64,000 nt of DNA from Winogradskyella aurantia. GTDB lineage: Bacteria > Bacteroidota > Bacteroidia > Flavobacteriales > Flavobacteriaceae. The position numbers and the translations under genes were made by a program. The notes beneath the pieces were generated by a model. It worked only from the letters and a program-made list of their open reading frames with translations, did not search any database and had not been told where the DNA came from. The DNA lies in contig NZ_NGJN01000002.1 of the NCBI RefSeq assembly GCF_002266855.1, positions 248,001 through 312,000 on the forward strand, in the 5' to 3' direction. Below, in pieces: positions 56,755-64,000 of this stretch. Numbering within the stretch: position 1 is the first letter of the stretch; each line of letters starts with the position of its first letter.

Positions 56755-57159
56755 TTGGAAGCACTTACCCTAACAACACCTGCACTTTTGTTTTCTGCTA
56801 TTTCTTTAATCATGCTTGCCTATACTAATCGTTTTTTGGCTTACGCAGCGGTTATAAGAAACCTGAGTGAAAAATATAAAAAACGTCAAGAGGAGTCCTT
56901 AAGACGTCAGATTAATAATTTAAAATTAAGGCTTAATCTTACGCGCTATATGCAGATACTAGGTATTTCTAGTTTATTGCTATGCGTGCTCACCATGTTC
57001 CTGATTTATATAAATGAACAAGTATTGGCAATTTGGATTTTCGGTATTGCTTTGGTGCTATTAATATTATCCTTGGCCTTGCTCATTTGGGAAATTCAGA
57101 TTTCGGCAAGGGCCTTAAGCCACCATTTGAATGACATTGAAAGTCATTTAAAAAAATAA
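56755..57159 (+). CDS. DUF2721 domain membrane protein
   Basis: 134 residues with three membrane helices (about 7-33, 65-87 and 91-113) and a basic segment between the first and second (EKYKKRQEESLRRQINNLKLRL). The layout ALLFSAISLIMLAYTNRFLAYAAVIRNL is that of DUF2721. The start is a TTG at 56755, 15 bases from a -7 element; no ATG upstream gives a better N-terminus. Confidence 0.82.
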   Translation: MEALTLTTPALLFSAISLIMLAYTNRFLAYAAVIRNLSEKYKKRQEESLRRQINNLKLRLNLTRYMQILGISSLLLCVLTMFLIYINEQVLAIWIFGIALVLLILSLALLIWEIQISARALSHHLNDIESHLKK

Positions 57160-57183
57160 CCGTAGTACAGGTTGGTTATTTTG
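57154..57183 (+). terminator. Intrinsic terminator after DUF2721 gene
   Basis: AAAATAACC (57154-57162) pairs with GGTTATTTT (57175-57183); its left arm overlaps the stop codon of the DUF2721 gene. Confidence 0.75.
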
Positions 57184-57265
57184 ATTTGAACGTCAATCAT
57201 TCTTGCAAGAAAAATATTTTTTAAACTTGATTTAGAAACAGTAAAATCTCTTAAAGTTATTTCAG

Positions 57266-57434
57266 TATTTTTGACAAATCCTAGTATAGGCCAAACGTTA
57301 TTACCATAAAATATATGCGATATCAAGTGCACTTGCAGGATCAACTATAAGGTTAGGGTTATAGATTTTATCTTGAGATAAATATGGTCCTGCGCACTTG
57401 AAACATTAAACCTCTTCATTGGAAGAGGTTTTTT
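57266..57434 (+). ncRNA. Candidate structured small RNA with promoter and terminator
   Basis: A TATTTTTG -7 element (57266-57273) implies transcription from about 57280. Downstream is a compact three-way junction: CAAGTGC (57324-57330) pairs with GCACTTG (57394-57400); after a 4-base bulge GCAGGA (57335-57340) pairs with TCCTGC (57388-57393). Two hairpins inside are CTATAA/TTATAG (57345-57364) and TTTATC-TTGA-GATAAA (57367-57382). A terminator AAACCTCTT/AAGAGGTTT with T-run (57408-57434) follows, running to the end of the convergent DEAD-box gene. No coding frame is convincing. Not matched to any family I recognise. Confidence 0.6.
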
Positions 57435-58785
57435 ATTTCCGTTTTTTATTGCGTCGATTATAATTTTTATCTCCTTTGGTTTTTGGTTTTTTGTACTTCT
57501 TCGTTATATCACGTCTATAGGAACCACCAAGATTTTCTTTTTTGTTTTTTGTTTTTTTCTCATGAAATGCTGGCCCCGTAGTATCATCTAATCGTTTTGT
57601 TGGGTTGTGACGTTCTTTAACTACAGGCCGTTCTTCAGGTGCCAGTTCCTTTGAAACCTCTACACCTTCTGGTAGTGTATTGGTTTTTATTTGCATTTGC
57701 ATTAATTCTTCAATCTTAGCTCTAAAGGTTTGTTCCTGCTCAGTTGAAAATAGGATGGATTGACCCTTTTTTTCAGCGCGACCTGTTCGTCCAATGCGGT
57801 GCATATAATTTTCAGGATATTGAGGGGTGTCAAAACTGATTACATGGGTCACGTCGTCAATATCCAAACCTCTAGCCATAACATCTGTGGCCACTAAAAT
57901 ACGGTGTATGCCATTTTCAAAATTTTCAATACTCCGCAATCTGTAGTTTTGGGTTTTGTTAGAGTGAATGACACAAACGTCACCACCAAAACGTGCTTCA
58001 AGCATGTCATACAAACGGTCGGCTATTTTTTTATAGCCCACAAAAATTAAAACCTTGTTGAAGTTATTATGGTCTTCAAGTAAATATGTCAGTAGATTTA
58101 CTTTGGTGTAAAAATTTGGAACGTCATAACGTAATTGTTCTATATTTTCCAATGGTGTTCCAGACACGGCCACTGATACTTTTTGAGGGTTAATGAAAAA
58201 GTCCTGTATTAGTGCGTCAACATCACTGGTCATGGTGGCTGAAAACATAATATTCTGTCTTCGTTCAGGCAAAATATCAAATATGTTCATCAGTTGGTGT
58301 CTAAACCCTAAGTCTAGCATCACATCAACCTCATCAATCACTAATTTTTGAATGGATTTCAGCTGTAGCACCCGGCTAACGGCCAAATCATATAGCCGTC
58401 CAGGAGTGGCTACAATAATATCCTGACCCTGTGCTACGGCTTGTTTTTGCGTATTAATATTGGTTCCGCCATAAACGCCCAAAACACGGTTATTTATGTA
58501 TTTAGATAGTTTTTCAATTTCATTGACAACCTGCACCACCAGTTCCCTTGTGGGTACAAGAACTAGAACCCTTGGATTGTCCTGTCTAGAATATTTTAGA
58601 TGTCGTAATATAGGGAGCATGTAAGCAAAGGTCTTTCCCGTGCCCGTTTGTGCAATACCGACCATATCCTTTCCTGAGGCTACAAGATTAAAAGCTTGCG
58701 CCTGTATGGGGGTTGGTTTTTCAAAACCCAGGTCTTCAATGGCGTTATATAATGGTGTATTTAAATTAAGGTCTTGAAAGGTCAC
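57433..58785 (-). CDS. DEAD-box RNA helicase (DEVD variant)
   Basis: A 450-residue RNA helicase with Q motif FEKPTPIQAQAF, AQTGTGKT, PTREL, TPGR, VIDEVD (the D-E-A-D box with Val), SAT, and HRIGRTGR, followed by a Lys/Arg-rich tail of about 60 residues (KKTKNKKENLGG, GDKNYNRRNKKRK). DEVD in place of DEAD is a tolerated variant. The start is a GTG at 58785; a -7 element is at 58805. It probably remodels RNA, for example in ribosome assembly. Confidence 0.94.
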   Translation of the reverse strand: MTFQDLNLNTPLYNAIEDLGFEKPTPIQAQAFNLVASGKDMVGIAQTGTGKTFAYMLPILRHLKYSRQDNPRVLVLVPTRELVVQVVNEIEKLSKYINNRVLGVYGGTNINTQKQAVAQGQDIIVATPGRLYDLAVSRVLQLKSIQKLVIDEVDVMLDLGFRHQLMNIFDILPERRQNIMFSATMTSDVDALIQDFFINPQKVSVAVSGTPLENIEQLRYDVPNFYTKVNLLTYLLEDHNNFNKVLIFVGYKKIADRLYDMLEARFGGDVCVIHSNKTQNYRLRSIENFENGIHRILVATDVMARGLDIDDVTHVISFDTPQYPENYMHRIGRTGRAEKKGQSILFSTEQEQTFRAKIEELMQMQIKTNTLPEGVEVSKELAPEERPVVKERHNPTKRLDDTTGPAFHEKKTKNKKENLGGSYRRDITKKYKKPKTKGDKNYNRRNKKRK

Positions 58786-58804
58786 AGGACTAATGTCTTT
58801 TCCG

Positions 58805-58812
58805 CAAAGATA
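58805..58812 (-). promoter_or_regulatory. -7 promoter element for DEAD-box gene
   Basis: Minus-strand TATCTTTG fits TAnnTTTG; 19 bases upstream of the GTG start. Confidence 0.6.
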
Positions 58813-58910
58813 AGGTTTCGGATTTTAGTGCTCATTTAATTTTAGGAGCTTAATGCCAGCGCTTTTATTTCAAAATTAATTTTGAGTACTTTGCAGCAAG
58901 ATTTCATCTA

Positions 58911-60215
58911 TTGAGGACGACCGTATATCACCATTTAAATAATACCGAAAAATTTAAAGCGCAGTTATTGAACTGGAGTGAACAGTTTGATGATGTCGTT
59001 TGGCTAGACTCTAATCAACATCATTTAAAATACAATGACTATGAGGCTGTTTTAGCAGTTGATGCCTTTACATCCATAAGAACGGATTACTTTGATGCAT
59101 TTGAACAACTAAAGGACTACCAAACAACCATTCAAGATTGGATTTTTGGCTATCTAACTTACGATTTAAAAAATGATATTGAAGAGTTGTCCTCAGGTAA
59201 TTTTGATGGTCTTAACTTTCCGGATATGTATTTCTTTCAGCCTAAAAAACTATTTTTAATAAAGAACGGAAAAGTTGAATTGAAGTATTTAAAAATGGTT
59301 GACGATGAGATTAAGGCAGATTTAACTGCAATAGAATCCGCAGTCTCCTTTAGTATAGCGAGAAAGTCAGAAGAAACGAACCCAATTAAAATAAAACTGA
59401 GAATCCATAAAGATGACTATTTTGAAAAGGTGAGGGATATGCTGGCCCATATCCATCGCGGGGATATTTATGAAGCCAATTTCTGCCAAGAGTTTTATGC
59501 GGAGGAATCCCACCTTAACCCTATTGAAACCTTTATTAAACTCAACAAGATTTCGCAACCACCTTTCGCTACCTTTTTTAAAATGGAAGACAAGTATCTT
59601 TTGTCTGCCTCACCAGAGCGGTATTTAAAAAAGAGTGGAACAAAATTGATTTCGCAACCTATTAAGGGTACGGCTAAACGTTCAAAAGATAAAGGAGAAG
59701 ATGAACGTTTTGCCCTAGACTTAGAGCAAGATGAAAAAGAACGCAGCGAAAATATTATGATTGTGGATTTGGTACGCAACGACTTATCACATACTGCGAC
59801 AAAGGGAAGTGTGGAGGTAGAGGAATTGTGTAAGGTGCATTCATTTCTCCAAGTGCACCAAATGATTTCTACGGTGACTTCCCAGGTGAGCAAGGACACC
59901 CATCCCGTCGATATTATAAAAACAAGTTTTCCCATGGGGAGCATGACCGGAGCACCTAAAATTTCTGCTATGAAAATAATCGAGGAATTAGAAGAGACCA
60001 AACGTGGTCTCTATTCAGGTTCTGTAGGGTATTTTACACCAGATGGTGATTTCGACTTTAACGTCGTAATTCGCAGTATACTGTACAATAGGAGCAAAGG
60101 ATATATATCGTATTCTGTGGGGAGTGCCATTACTGCAAAAAGTGAGCCCTTAAGAGAATATGAGGAATGTTTGGTGAAAGCTAGAGCCATGCGTGAAGTA
60201 TTAGAAAACAATTAG
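58911..60215 (+). CDS. pabB: Aminodeoxychorismate synthase component I
   Basis: A 434-residue chorismate-using enzyme: the GSMTGAPKISAMKIIEELE motif near the C-terminus, IVDLVRNDLS, and LISQPIKGTAKRS. The PIKGT sequence with a nucleophilic Lys is typical of PabB rather than of anthranilate synthase (TrpE has PIAGT). It makes aminodeoxychorismate for folate. It starts with TTG (MRT) at 58911, since no in-frame ATG precedes it, and a TACTTTG box lies at 58887. No pabA or pabC gene is adjacent. Confidence 0.93.
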   Translation: MRTTVYHHLNNTEKFKAQLLNWSEQFDDVVWLDSNQHHLKYNDYEAVLAVDAFTSIRTDYFDAFEQLKDYQTTIQDWIFGYLTYDLKNDIEELSSGNFDGLNFPDMYFFQPKKLFLIKNGKVELKYLKMVDDEIKADLTAIESAVSFSIARKSEETNPIKIKLRIHKDDYFEKVRDMLAHIHRGDIYEANFCQEFYAEESHLNPIETFIKLNKISQPPFATFFKMEDKYLLSASPERYLKKSGTKLISQPIKGTAKRSKDKGEDERFALDLEQDEKERSENIMIVDLVRNDLSHTATKGSVEVEELCKVHSFLQVHQMISTVTSQVSKDTHPVDIIKTSFPMGSMTGAPKISAMKIIEELEETKRGLYSGSVGYFTPDGDFDFNVVIRSILYNRSKGYISYSVGSAITAKSEPLREYEECLVKARAMREVLENN

Positions 60216-60241
60216 CAGCACTCAAATTTAGATGCTGCTAA
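60212..60241. repeat. Inverted repeat at the pabB stop
   Basis: TTAGCAGCA (60212-60220) and TGCTGCTAA (60233-60241) are perfect 9-bp inverted arms including the pabB stop codon. No T-run follows on the plus strand; on the minus strand TTGTTTTC follows, so it may end transcription of the convergent gene. Confidence 0.5.
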
Positions 60242-60277
60242 TCGATGCATTAATAGCTTGTGGCTTAAAACTATAGA

Positions 60278-60967
60278 CTATTCCAAATGTTTTCTAAAGC
60301 TCTTTTTAACCTTTTCAAAAATGAGCTCTACCCGTGATGTTTCAATATTTTTAATTTTAGCAATGTCTTCAAAATCTAAATTCCCAAAGATGTATAAATC
60401 AACAATATTCGAAATATTTATAGGCAACCAATGATAGAAGCGGCCAAAAACTTTAGGCGCCTGCGTAGCTGAGAGGTCTTCTAGCTCAAAGGCCCTCAAA
60501 ATTGACGTTTCCTTATCTTCATATAAATAGAGGTGGTTGCCTTCATCTTGGTGGTATGAAATATCACTGAGTTCCGTATTTAGGATTAAGTCCAAATCAG
60601 CATCTATTGTATAATTTTCACCAAGCCTGTCTAATTCGTCTTTCAAAATGGAATCCGTGCTTATGGTATTCTTATGAAATGCTTCTTTTTTAAATAGATT
60701 GTTCATGTAATCATCGATCAGGCGGAAGAGCTCTAACTTTACAGCCATACGCTCTGCATCAATATTGAAACCTTTGGTATAGAGCTCAATGATGCAATCG
60801 TCAATAATACCATTGGAGGAGTACATATTTTTAGGTAATATCCCGGTTGTTTCGGCAATATAAATTCTATGTTTTACATAAGGATGCAGATGCTGCACTG
60901 CGGAAAGCACTTTTTTATCAAAAGTAGTTTGTGAAGATTTTGAGGATATGTCTTTTAGTGAGCTCAT
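60278..60967 (-). CDS. Putative sigma-factor-like HTH protein
   Basis: 229 residues. The C-terminal ~45 residues (NIVDLYIFGNLDFEDIAKIKNIETSRVELIFEKVKKSFRKHL) resemble sigma-70 region 4: a helix, a turn with DIAKI in place of EIA, and a recognition-type helix. The N-terminal half (HPYVKHRIYIAETTGILPKNM, DDCIIELYTKGFNI) may be a diverged region 2. The middle, rich in acid, is unlike known sigmas. No anti-sigma gene is adjacent. It is divergent from tilS. Confidence 0.65.
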   Translation of the reverse strand: MSSLKDISSKSSQTTFDKKVLSAVQHLHPYVKHRIYIAETTGILPKNMYSSNGIIDDCIIELYTKGFNIDAERMAVKLELFRLIDDYMNNLFKKEAFHKNTISTDSILKDELDRLGENYTIDADLDLILNTELSDISYHQDEGNHLYLYEDKETSILRAFELEDLSATQAPKVFGRFYHWLPINISNIVDLYIFGNLDFEDIAKIKNIETSRVELIFEKVKKSFRKHLE

Positions 60968-61075
60968 GACCTTAATTTTTTTTGTTTCCTTAAAGCTATT
61001 AAGAACTAAGTGCTTTTTCTATGACAATTGTCATTTTTTGCTCAATAGCACATCTAATTTACTAGTGCAATATTG

Positions 61076-61083
61076 TATCTTTA
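61076..61083 (+). promoter_or_regulatory. -7-like element for tilS
   Basis: TATCTTTA differs from TAnnTTTG in the last base and ends 4 bases before the tilS ATG (61088), again giving a nearly leaderless mRNA. Confidence 0.4.
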
Positions 61084-61087
61084 CCAT

Positions 61088-62401
61088 ATGCTAAAATCCT
61101 TTTCCGATACTATTGATGGACCATTAAGATGTCTTAAGCAGGGCAAATTACTTTTGGCCATTTCTGGGGGTTTAGACAGTGTGGTTTTAGCATGGTTATG
61201 CCACGAATTAAAATTGAATTTCGCCTTAGCGCATTGTAATTTCAACTTAAGGGATGAAGAGAGTAATACCGATGAAGATTTTGTAATCAACTTAGCAGAG
61301 GACTTAGATGTAGAAGTTTTTATCCAAAATTTTGATACGCTTTCCTATGCCCAATCCAATGGACGATCTATTCAAATGGCAGCGCGTGAATTGCGTTATG
61401 ATTGGTTAAAGGAACTAGCTGGCCAATTAGAGTTTGACTACATCCTTACAGCGCATCATGCGGATGACAACCTAGAGACCTTCCTTATTAACTTCACCCG
61501 AGGCACAGGATTGAATGGCTTAACAGGGATTCCAACAATTAATGACAATATTGTAAGACCTTTACTCTCGTTTCCGAGGGCTCAAATCCAAGAATATGCC
61601 AGAGACCATAATATAGACTGGCGTGAGGATAGCAGTAATGCAACGCGAAAATATTTACGCAATAAGTTTCGTCATGATATTGTACCCATTTTAAAGGAGA
61701 TTAATCCAAACCTATTAGACAGTTTTCAAAATACATTGGAACACTTGAAGGATACTGCAGATATCGTTGAAGAAAGTCTCAATGCTGTCGCAAAACGAGC
61801 CATTGTCAATATTGACGACCATGGGGTTACCTACAAGATATCGGAATTTAAAAAAGTGAATAATCCAAAGGCCTATCTCTTCGAAATGTTCAAAAACTTT
61901 GGGTTTACCGAATGGAATGATGTCGTGGATCTATTAGATGCTGAGTCTGGAAAGTATGTAAAGTCAAATTCCCATCGCTTAATTAAGCACAGGGCGCATT
62001 TAATACTTACGGACCTTCAGACTTATACTAATGAGCCTATTATCATTAACGAATCGGATGCTTCAATCGAAACGCCTTTAGGGATCCTGAAATTAGAAAC
62101 TGCGAAGAGCTACCTCCAAGCCGATTTGCATACAATTTATGTAGATAAACACCGACTTAAGTTCCCTTTGATGTTAAGACCATGGCAAGAAGGTGATATT
62201 TTTCAGCCTTTGGGAATGACAGGTAAAAAGAAGGTCAGCAAATATTTAAAAGACGAAAAAACATCACTTGTTGAAAAAGAAAATACGTGGGTTTTAACCT
62301 CAGATAATGAAATTATTTGGATAGTGGGTAAGCGTGCCGACGAGCGATTTAAAATCACCTCGAAAACTAAGGATATATTGAAGATAACGCTTAAGGGGTA
62401 A
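61088..62401 (+). CDS. tilS: tRNA(Ile)-lysidine synthetase
   Basis: A 437-residue N-type ATP pyrophosphatase: PP-loop AISGGLDSVVLAWL, HCNFNLRDEESNTDEDFV, LTAHHADDNLETFLINFTRGTGLNGLTGIP and REDSSNATRKYLRNKFRHDIVP are the TilS motifs. The C-terminal domain (residues ~350-437; FPLMLRPWQEGDIFQPLGMTGKKKVSKYLKDEKTSLVEK) is the TilS C-domain. It converts C34 of tRNA-Ile(CAU) to lysidine. The ATG at 61088 is used because the upstream TTG sits in the promoter box. The ade gene follows after 9 bases. Confidence 0.96.
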   Translation: MLKSFSDTIDGPLRCLKQGKLLLAISGGLDSVVLAWLCHELKLNFALAHCNFNLRDEESNTDEDFVINLAEDLDVEVFIQNFDTLSYAQSNGRSIQMAARELRYDWLKELAGQLEFDYILTAHHADDNLETFLINFTRGTGLNGLTGIPTINDNIVRPLLSFPRAQIQEYARDHNIDWREDSSNATRKYLRNKFRHDIVPILKEINPNLLDSFQNTLEHLKDTADIVEESLNAVAKRAIVNIDDHGVTYKISEFKKVNNPKAYLFEMFKNFGFTEWNDVVDLLDAESGKYVKSNSHRLIKHRAHLILTDLQTYTNEPIIINESDASIETPLGILKLETAKSYLQADLHTIYVDKHRLKFPLMLRPWQEGDIFQPLGMTGKKKVSKYLKDEKTSLVEKENTWVLTSDNEIIWIVGKRADERFKITSKTKDILKITLKG

Positions 62402-62410
62402 GCCTCATTA

Positions 62411-64000
62411 ATGGCCATGAAATTAAAAGGAAACGTCGTAGATATTGTTAATCGTAGAATCTTTAAAGGTGAAATTACCATTGAGAATGGTAAAATCTCC
62501 AGTGTCCATGAAAGATCTTGTGCAGAAAGCCACTATATTTTGCCTGGCTTTATAGACGCGCATATCCATATTGAAAGTTCAATGTTGGTGCCTTCAGAAT
62601 TTGCAAAAATTGCTGTAAAACATGGTACTGTTACGACAGTTTCAGACCCTCACGAAATCGCTAATGTGTTAGGGATAAAAGGGGTAGAGTTTATGATTGA
62701 AAACGGCAAACAAACACCCTTTAAATTTAATTTTGGGGCACCATCTTGTGTTCCCGCGACTGGTTTTGAAACGTCGGGAGCGATTATAGATTCAGATGAC
62801 ATTAAATCATTAATGTCTAACCCAGATATAAAATACTTGGCTGAATTTATGAATTATCCCGGTGTTATAAATAAGGATAAGGAAGTTCTAAAGAAAATTG
62901 AATGGGCCAAACGTTTTAATAAACCGATAGATGGCCATGCACCAGGTTTAGGTGGAACCGATTTAACTAAATATATTTCTGAGGGCATTTCCACAGATCA
63001 TGAATGCTTTACCTATAAAGAAGGATTAGAGAAACTTCAAAAAGGAATGAAGGTCCTTATTAGGGAGGGTAGTGCCGCTAAAAATTTTGAAGCTTTAATT
63101 GATTTGTTAAACGAGAACCACGATAAAATGATGTTCTGTAGTGACGACAAGCATCCTGATGATTTGCTTTTAGGACACATTGATCAGTTATGTGCAAGAG
63201 CAGTGGCTAAGGGTATAGATGTGTTCAAAATATTACAGGCAGCTTGTGTCAATCCTGTAAAGCATTATAACTTGGATGTAGGCTTGCTTGAGGTAGGTGA
63301 CGCTGCTGATTGTATTGTTGTTGAAGATTTAAAAGACTTCAAAACGCTTCAAACCTATATAGATGGTCAGTTGGTTTATGATAAAGGTCTATCAAAAATA
63401 AATCACGTTCAATTTGAGCATTTAAACAATTTCAACACAAATGTCAAACAGGTTTCAGATTTCAGATTAGAATCTGAGGCCCAACAAATACGAGTTATAG
63501 AATGTATAGATGGCGAATTGGTCACCAATGAAATCGTTGAAAATGCAACTTTGGAAGATGGAAATTTAGTATCAAATCCGAACAAAGATATCCTTAAAAT
63601 AGCCGTAGTCAATCGGTATACGAATGAAAAACCGGCTTTGGGATTTATAAAAAACTTTGGACTAAAAGAAGGAGCTATTGCGAGTTCGGTAGCTCATGAT
63701 TCTCATAATATTATTGTTGTTGGCGTTTCTGATGAAGCCATTTGCAAAGCCGTTAACCTCATTATTGAACATAAAGGTGGCATCTGTGCTATCTCTAATG
63801 AAGCGCAAAAAATTATATCCTTACCTGTTGCAGGCATCATGAGTGATCAAAATGCTGAAACCATTGGAAAACAATATGCGGAACTGAGTGAAATGGCAAA
63901 GAACTTGGGAAGTAAATTAACGGCTCCTTACATGAGTCTGTCCTTTATGGCGTTGTTGGTTATCCCTTCGTTGAAAATCAGTGATAAAGGGCTTTTTAAT
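62411..64000 (+). CDS. ade: Adenine deaminase (3' end outside window)
   Basis: An open frame of 530 codons to the last base, without a stop, so the C-terminal end lies beyond the window; the family is usually about 540-600 residues. It shows [14 protein letters not shown] (metal site), [30 protein letters not shown] and [12 protein letters not shown], then the C-terminal [17 protein letters not shown]. It deaminates adenine to hypoxanthine in purine salvage. ATG at 62411 or 62417; 9 bases after tilS, so likely cotranscribed. Confidence 0.95.
   Translation, partial: MAMKLKGNVVDIVNRRIFKGEITIENGKISSVHERSCAESHYILPGFIDAHIHIESSMLVPSEFAKIAVKHGTVTTVSDPHEIANVLGIKGVEFMIENGKQTPFKFNFGAPSCVPATGFETSGAIIDSDDIKSLMSNPDIKYLAEFMNYPGVINKDKEVLKKIEWAKRFNKPIDGHAPGLGGTDLTKYISEGISTDHECFTYKEGLEKLQKGMKVLIREGSAAKNFEALIDLLNENHDKMMFCSDDKHPDDLLLGHIDQLCARAVAKGIDVFKILQAACVNPVKHYNLDVGLLEVGDAADCIVVEDLKDFKTLQTYIDGQLVYDKGLSKINHVQFEHLNNFNTNVKQVSDFRLESEAQQIRVIECIDGELVTNEIVENATLEDGNLVSNPNKDILKIAVVNRYTNEKPALGFIKNFGLKEGAIASSVAHDSHNIIVVGVSDEAICKAVNLIIEHKGGICAISNEAQKIISLPVAGIMSDQNAETIGKQYAELSEMAKNLGSKLTAPYMSLSFMALLVIPSLKISDKGLFN

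Noticed and set aside
59495-60001. 168-codon minus-strand frame inside pabB
   Set aside because: Antisense to the conserved PabB core including PIKGT and GSMTGAPK; a shadow frame.
58911-60215. Anthranilate synthase TrpE
   Set aside because: PIKGT (not PIAGT) at the active site and no trpG or trpD neighbours favour PabB.

Overview
The window is an ordinary-looking stretch of chromosome from a member of the Flavobacteriaceae (Bacteroidota), AT-rich and densely coded. The assignment rests on the gliding genes gldF/gldG, several protein families typical of the group (DUF6048, DUF6452, CCC-motif/DUF2752, the DUF62 SAM hydrolase beside phoH), genes without Shine-Dalgarno sequences, and many upstream TAnnTTTG boxes, the -7 element of the Bacteroidota housekeeping sigma factor. 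I see no tRNA, rRNA operon, CRISPR array, insertion sequence, prophage or integrase apart from the chromosomal XerD-type recombinase.

Layout: 1-5.7 kb holds envelope genes (a membrane protein cut by the window edge, a META-domain lipoprotein, two MscS-type channels tail to tail, a 49-residue membrane peptide and a DUF4870 protein). 5.7-11.1 kb on the minus strand carries dnaN and the run SAM hydrolase - ABM protein - gldF - membrane protein with a BamE-like tail - gldG. 11.2-16.6 kb has phoH, purC, a DinB protein and the RlmD-like methyltransferase/DUF6452/DUF6048 group. 16.7-21.8 kb has ornithine aminotransferase, the CCC-motif/DUF2752 pair, an Smr-domain protein and a cysteine desulfurase. 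22-29.7 kb has a TonB-dependent receptor with an M23 peptidase, then the zapA - probable 6S RNA - rny block, converging on xerD.

30-37.3 kb holds small outer-membrane beta-barrel proteins around aroQ, then minus-strand envelope proteins and a glutaminyl cyclase. A clear SRP RNA with an exact promoter lies at 37.4 kb. 37.6-44.2 kb contains an SDR enzyme, a transaldolase-like protein, a thioredoxin-fold lipoprotein lacking CXXC, an asymmetric ABC-F ATPase and an SPFH protein. 45-50.6 kb has katG with an ankyrin partner, an NhaC antiporter and a YdjM-type membrane protein. 50.6-58.8 kb has a Cys/Met PLP enzyme divergent from an Lrp regulator, a PAS-LuxR regulator, lpdA, a DUF922 protease-like lipoprotein and a DEAD-box helicase. 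58.9-64 kb has pabB, a sigma-like protein, tilS and adenine deaminase, which runs off the right edge.

The window is mainly housekeeping: replication (dnaN), division (zapA), RNA turnover and modification (rny, DEAD-box, tilS, RlmD-like), cofactor and purine metabolism (pabB, aroQ, purC, ade), gliding, envelope biogenesis and peroxide defence. The points most worth a second look are a compact three-way-junction RNA candidate at about 57.3 kb, a second hairpin-pair RNA candidate at about 53.5 kb, the probable 6S RNA, the complementary degeneration of the two ATP sites in the ABC-F protein, and the extra membrane protein inside the gldFG operon.
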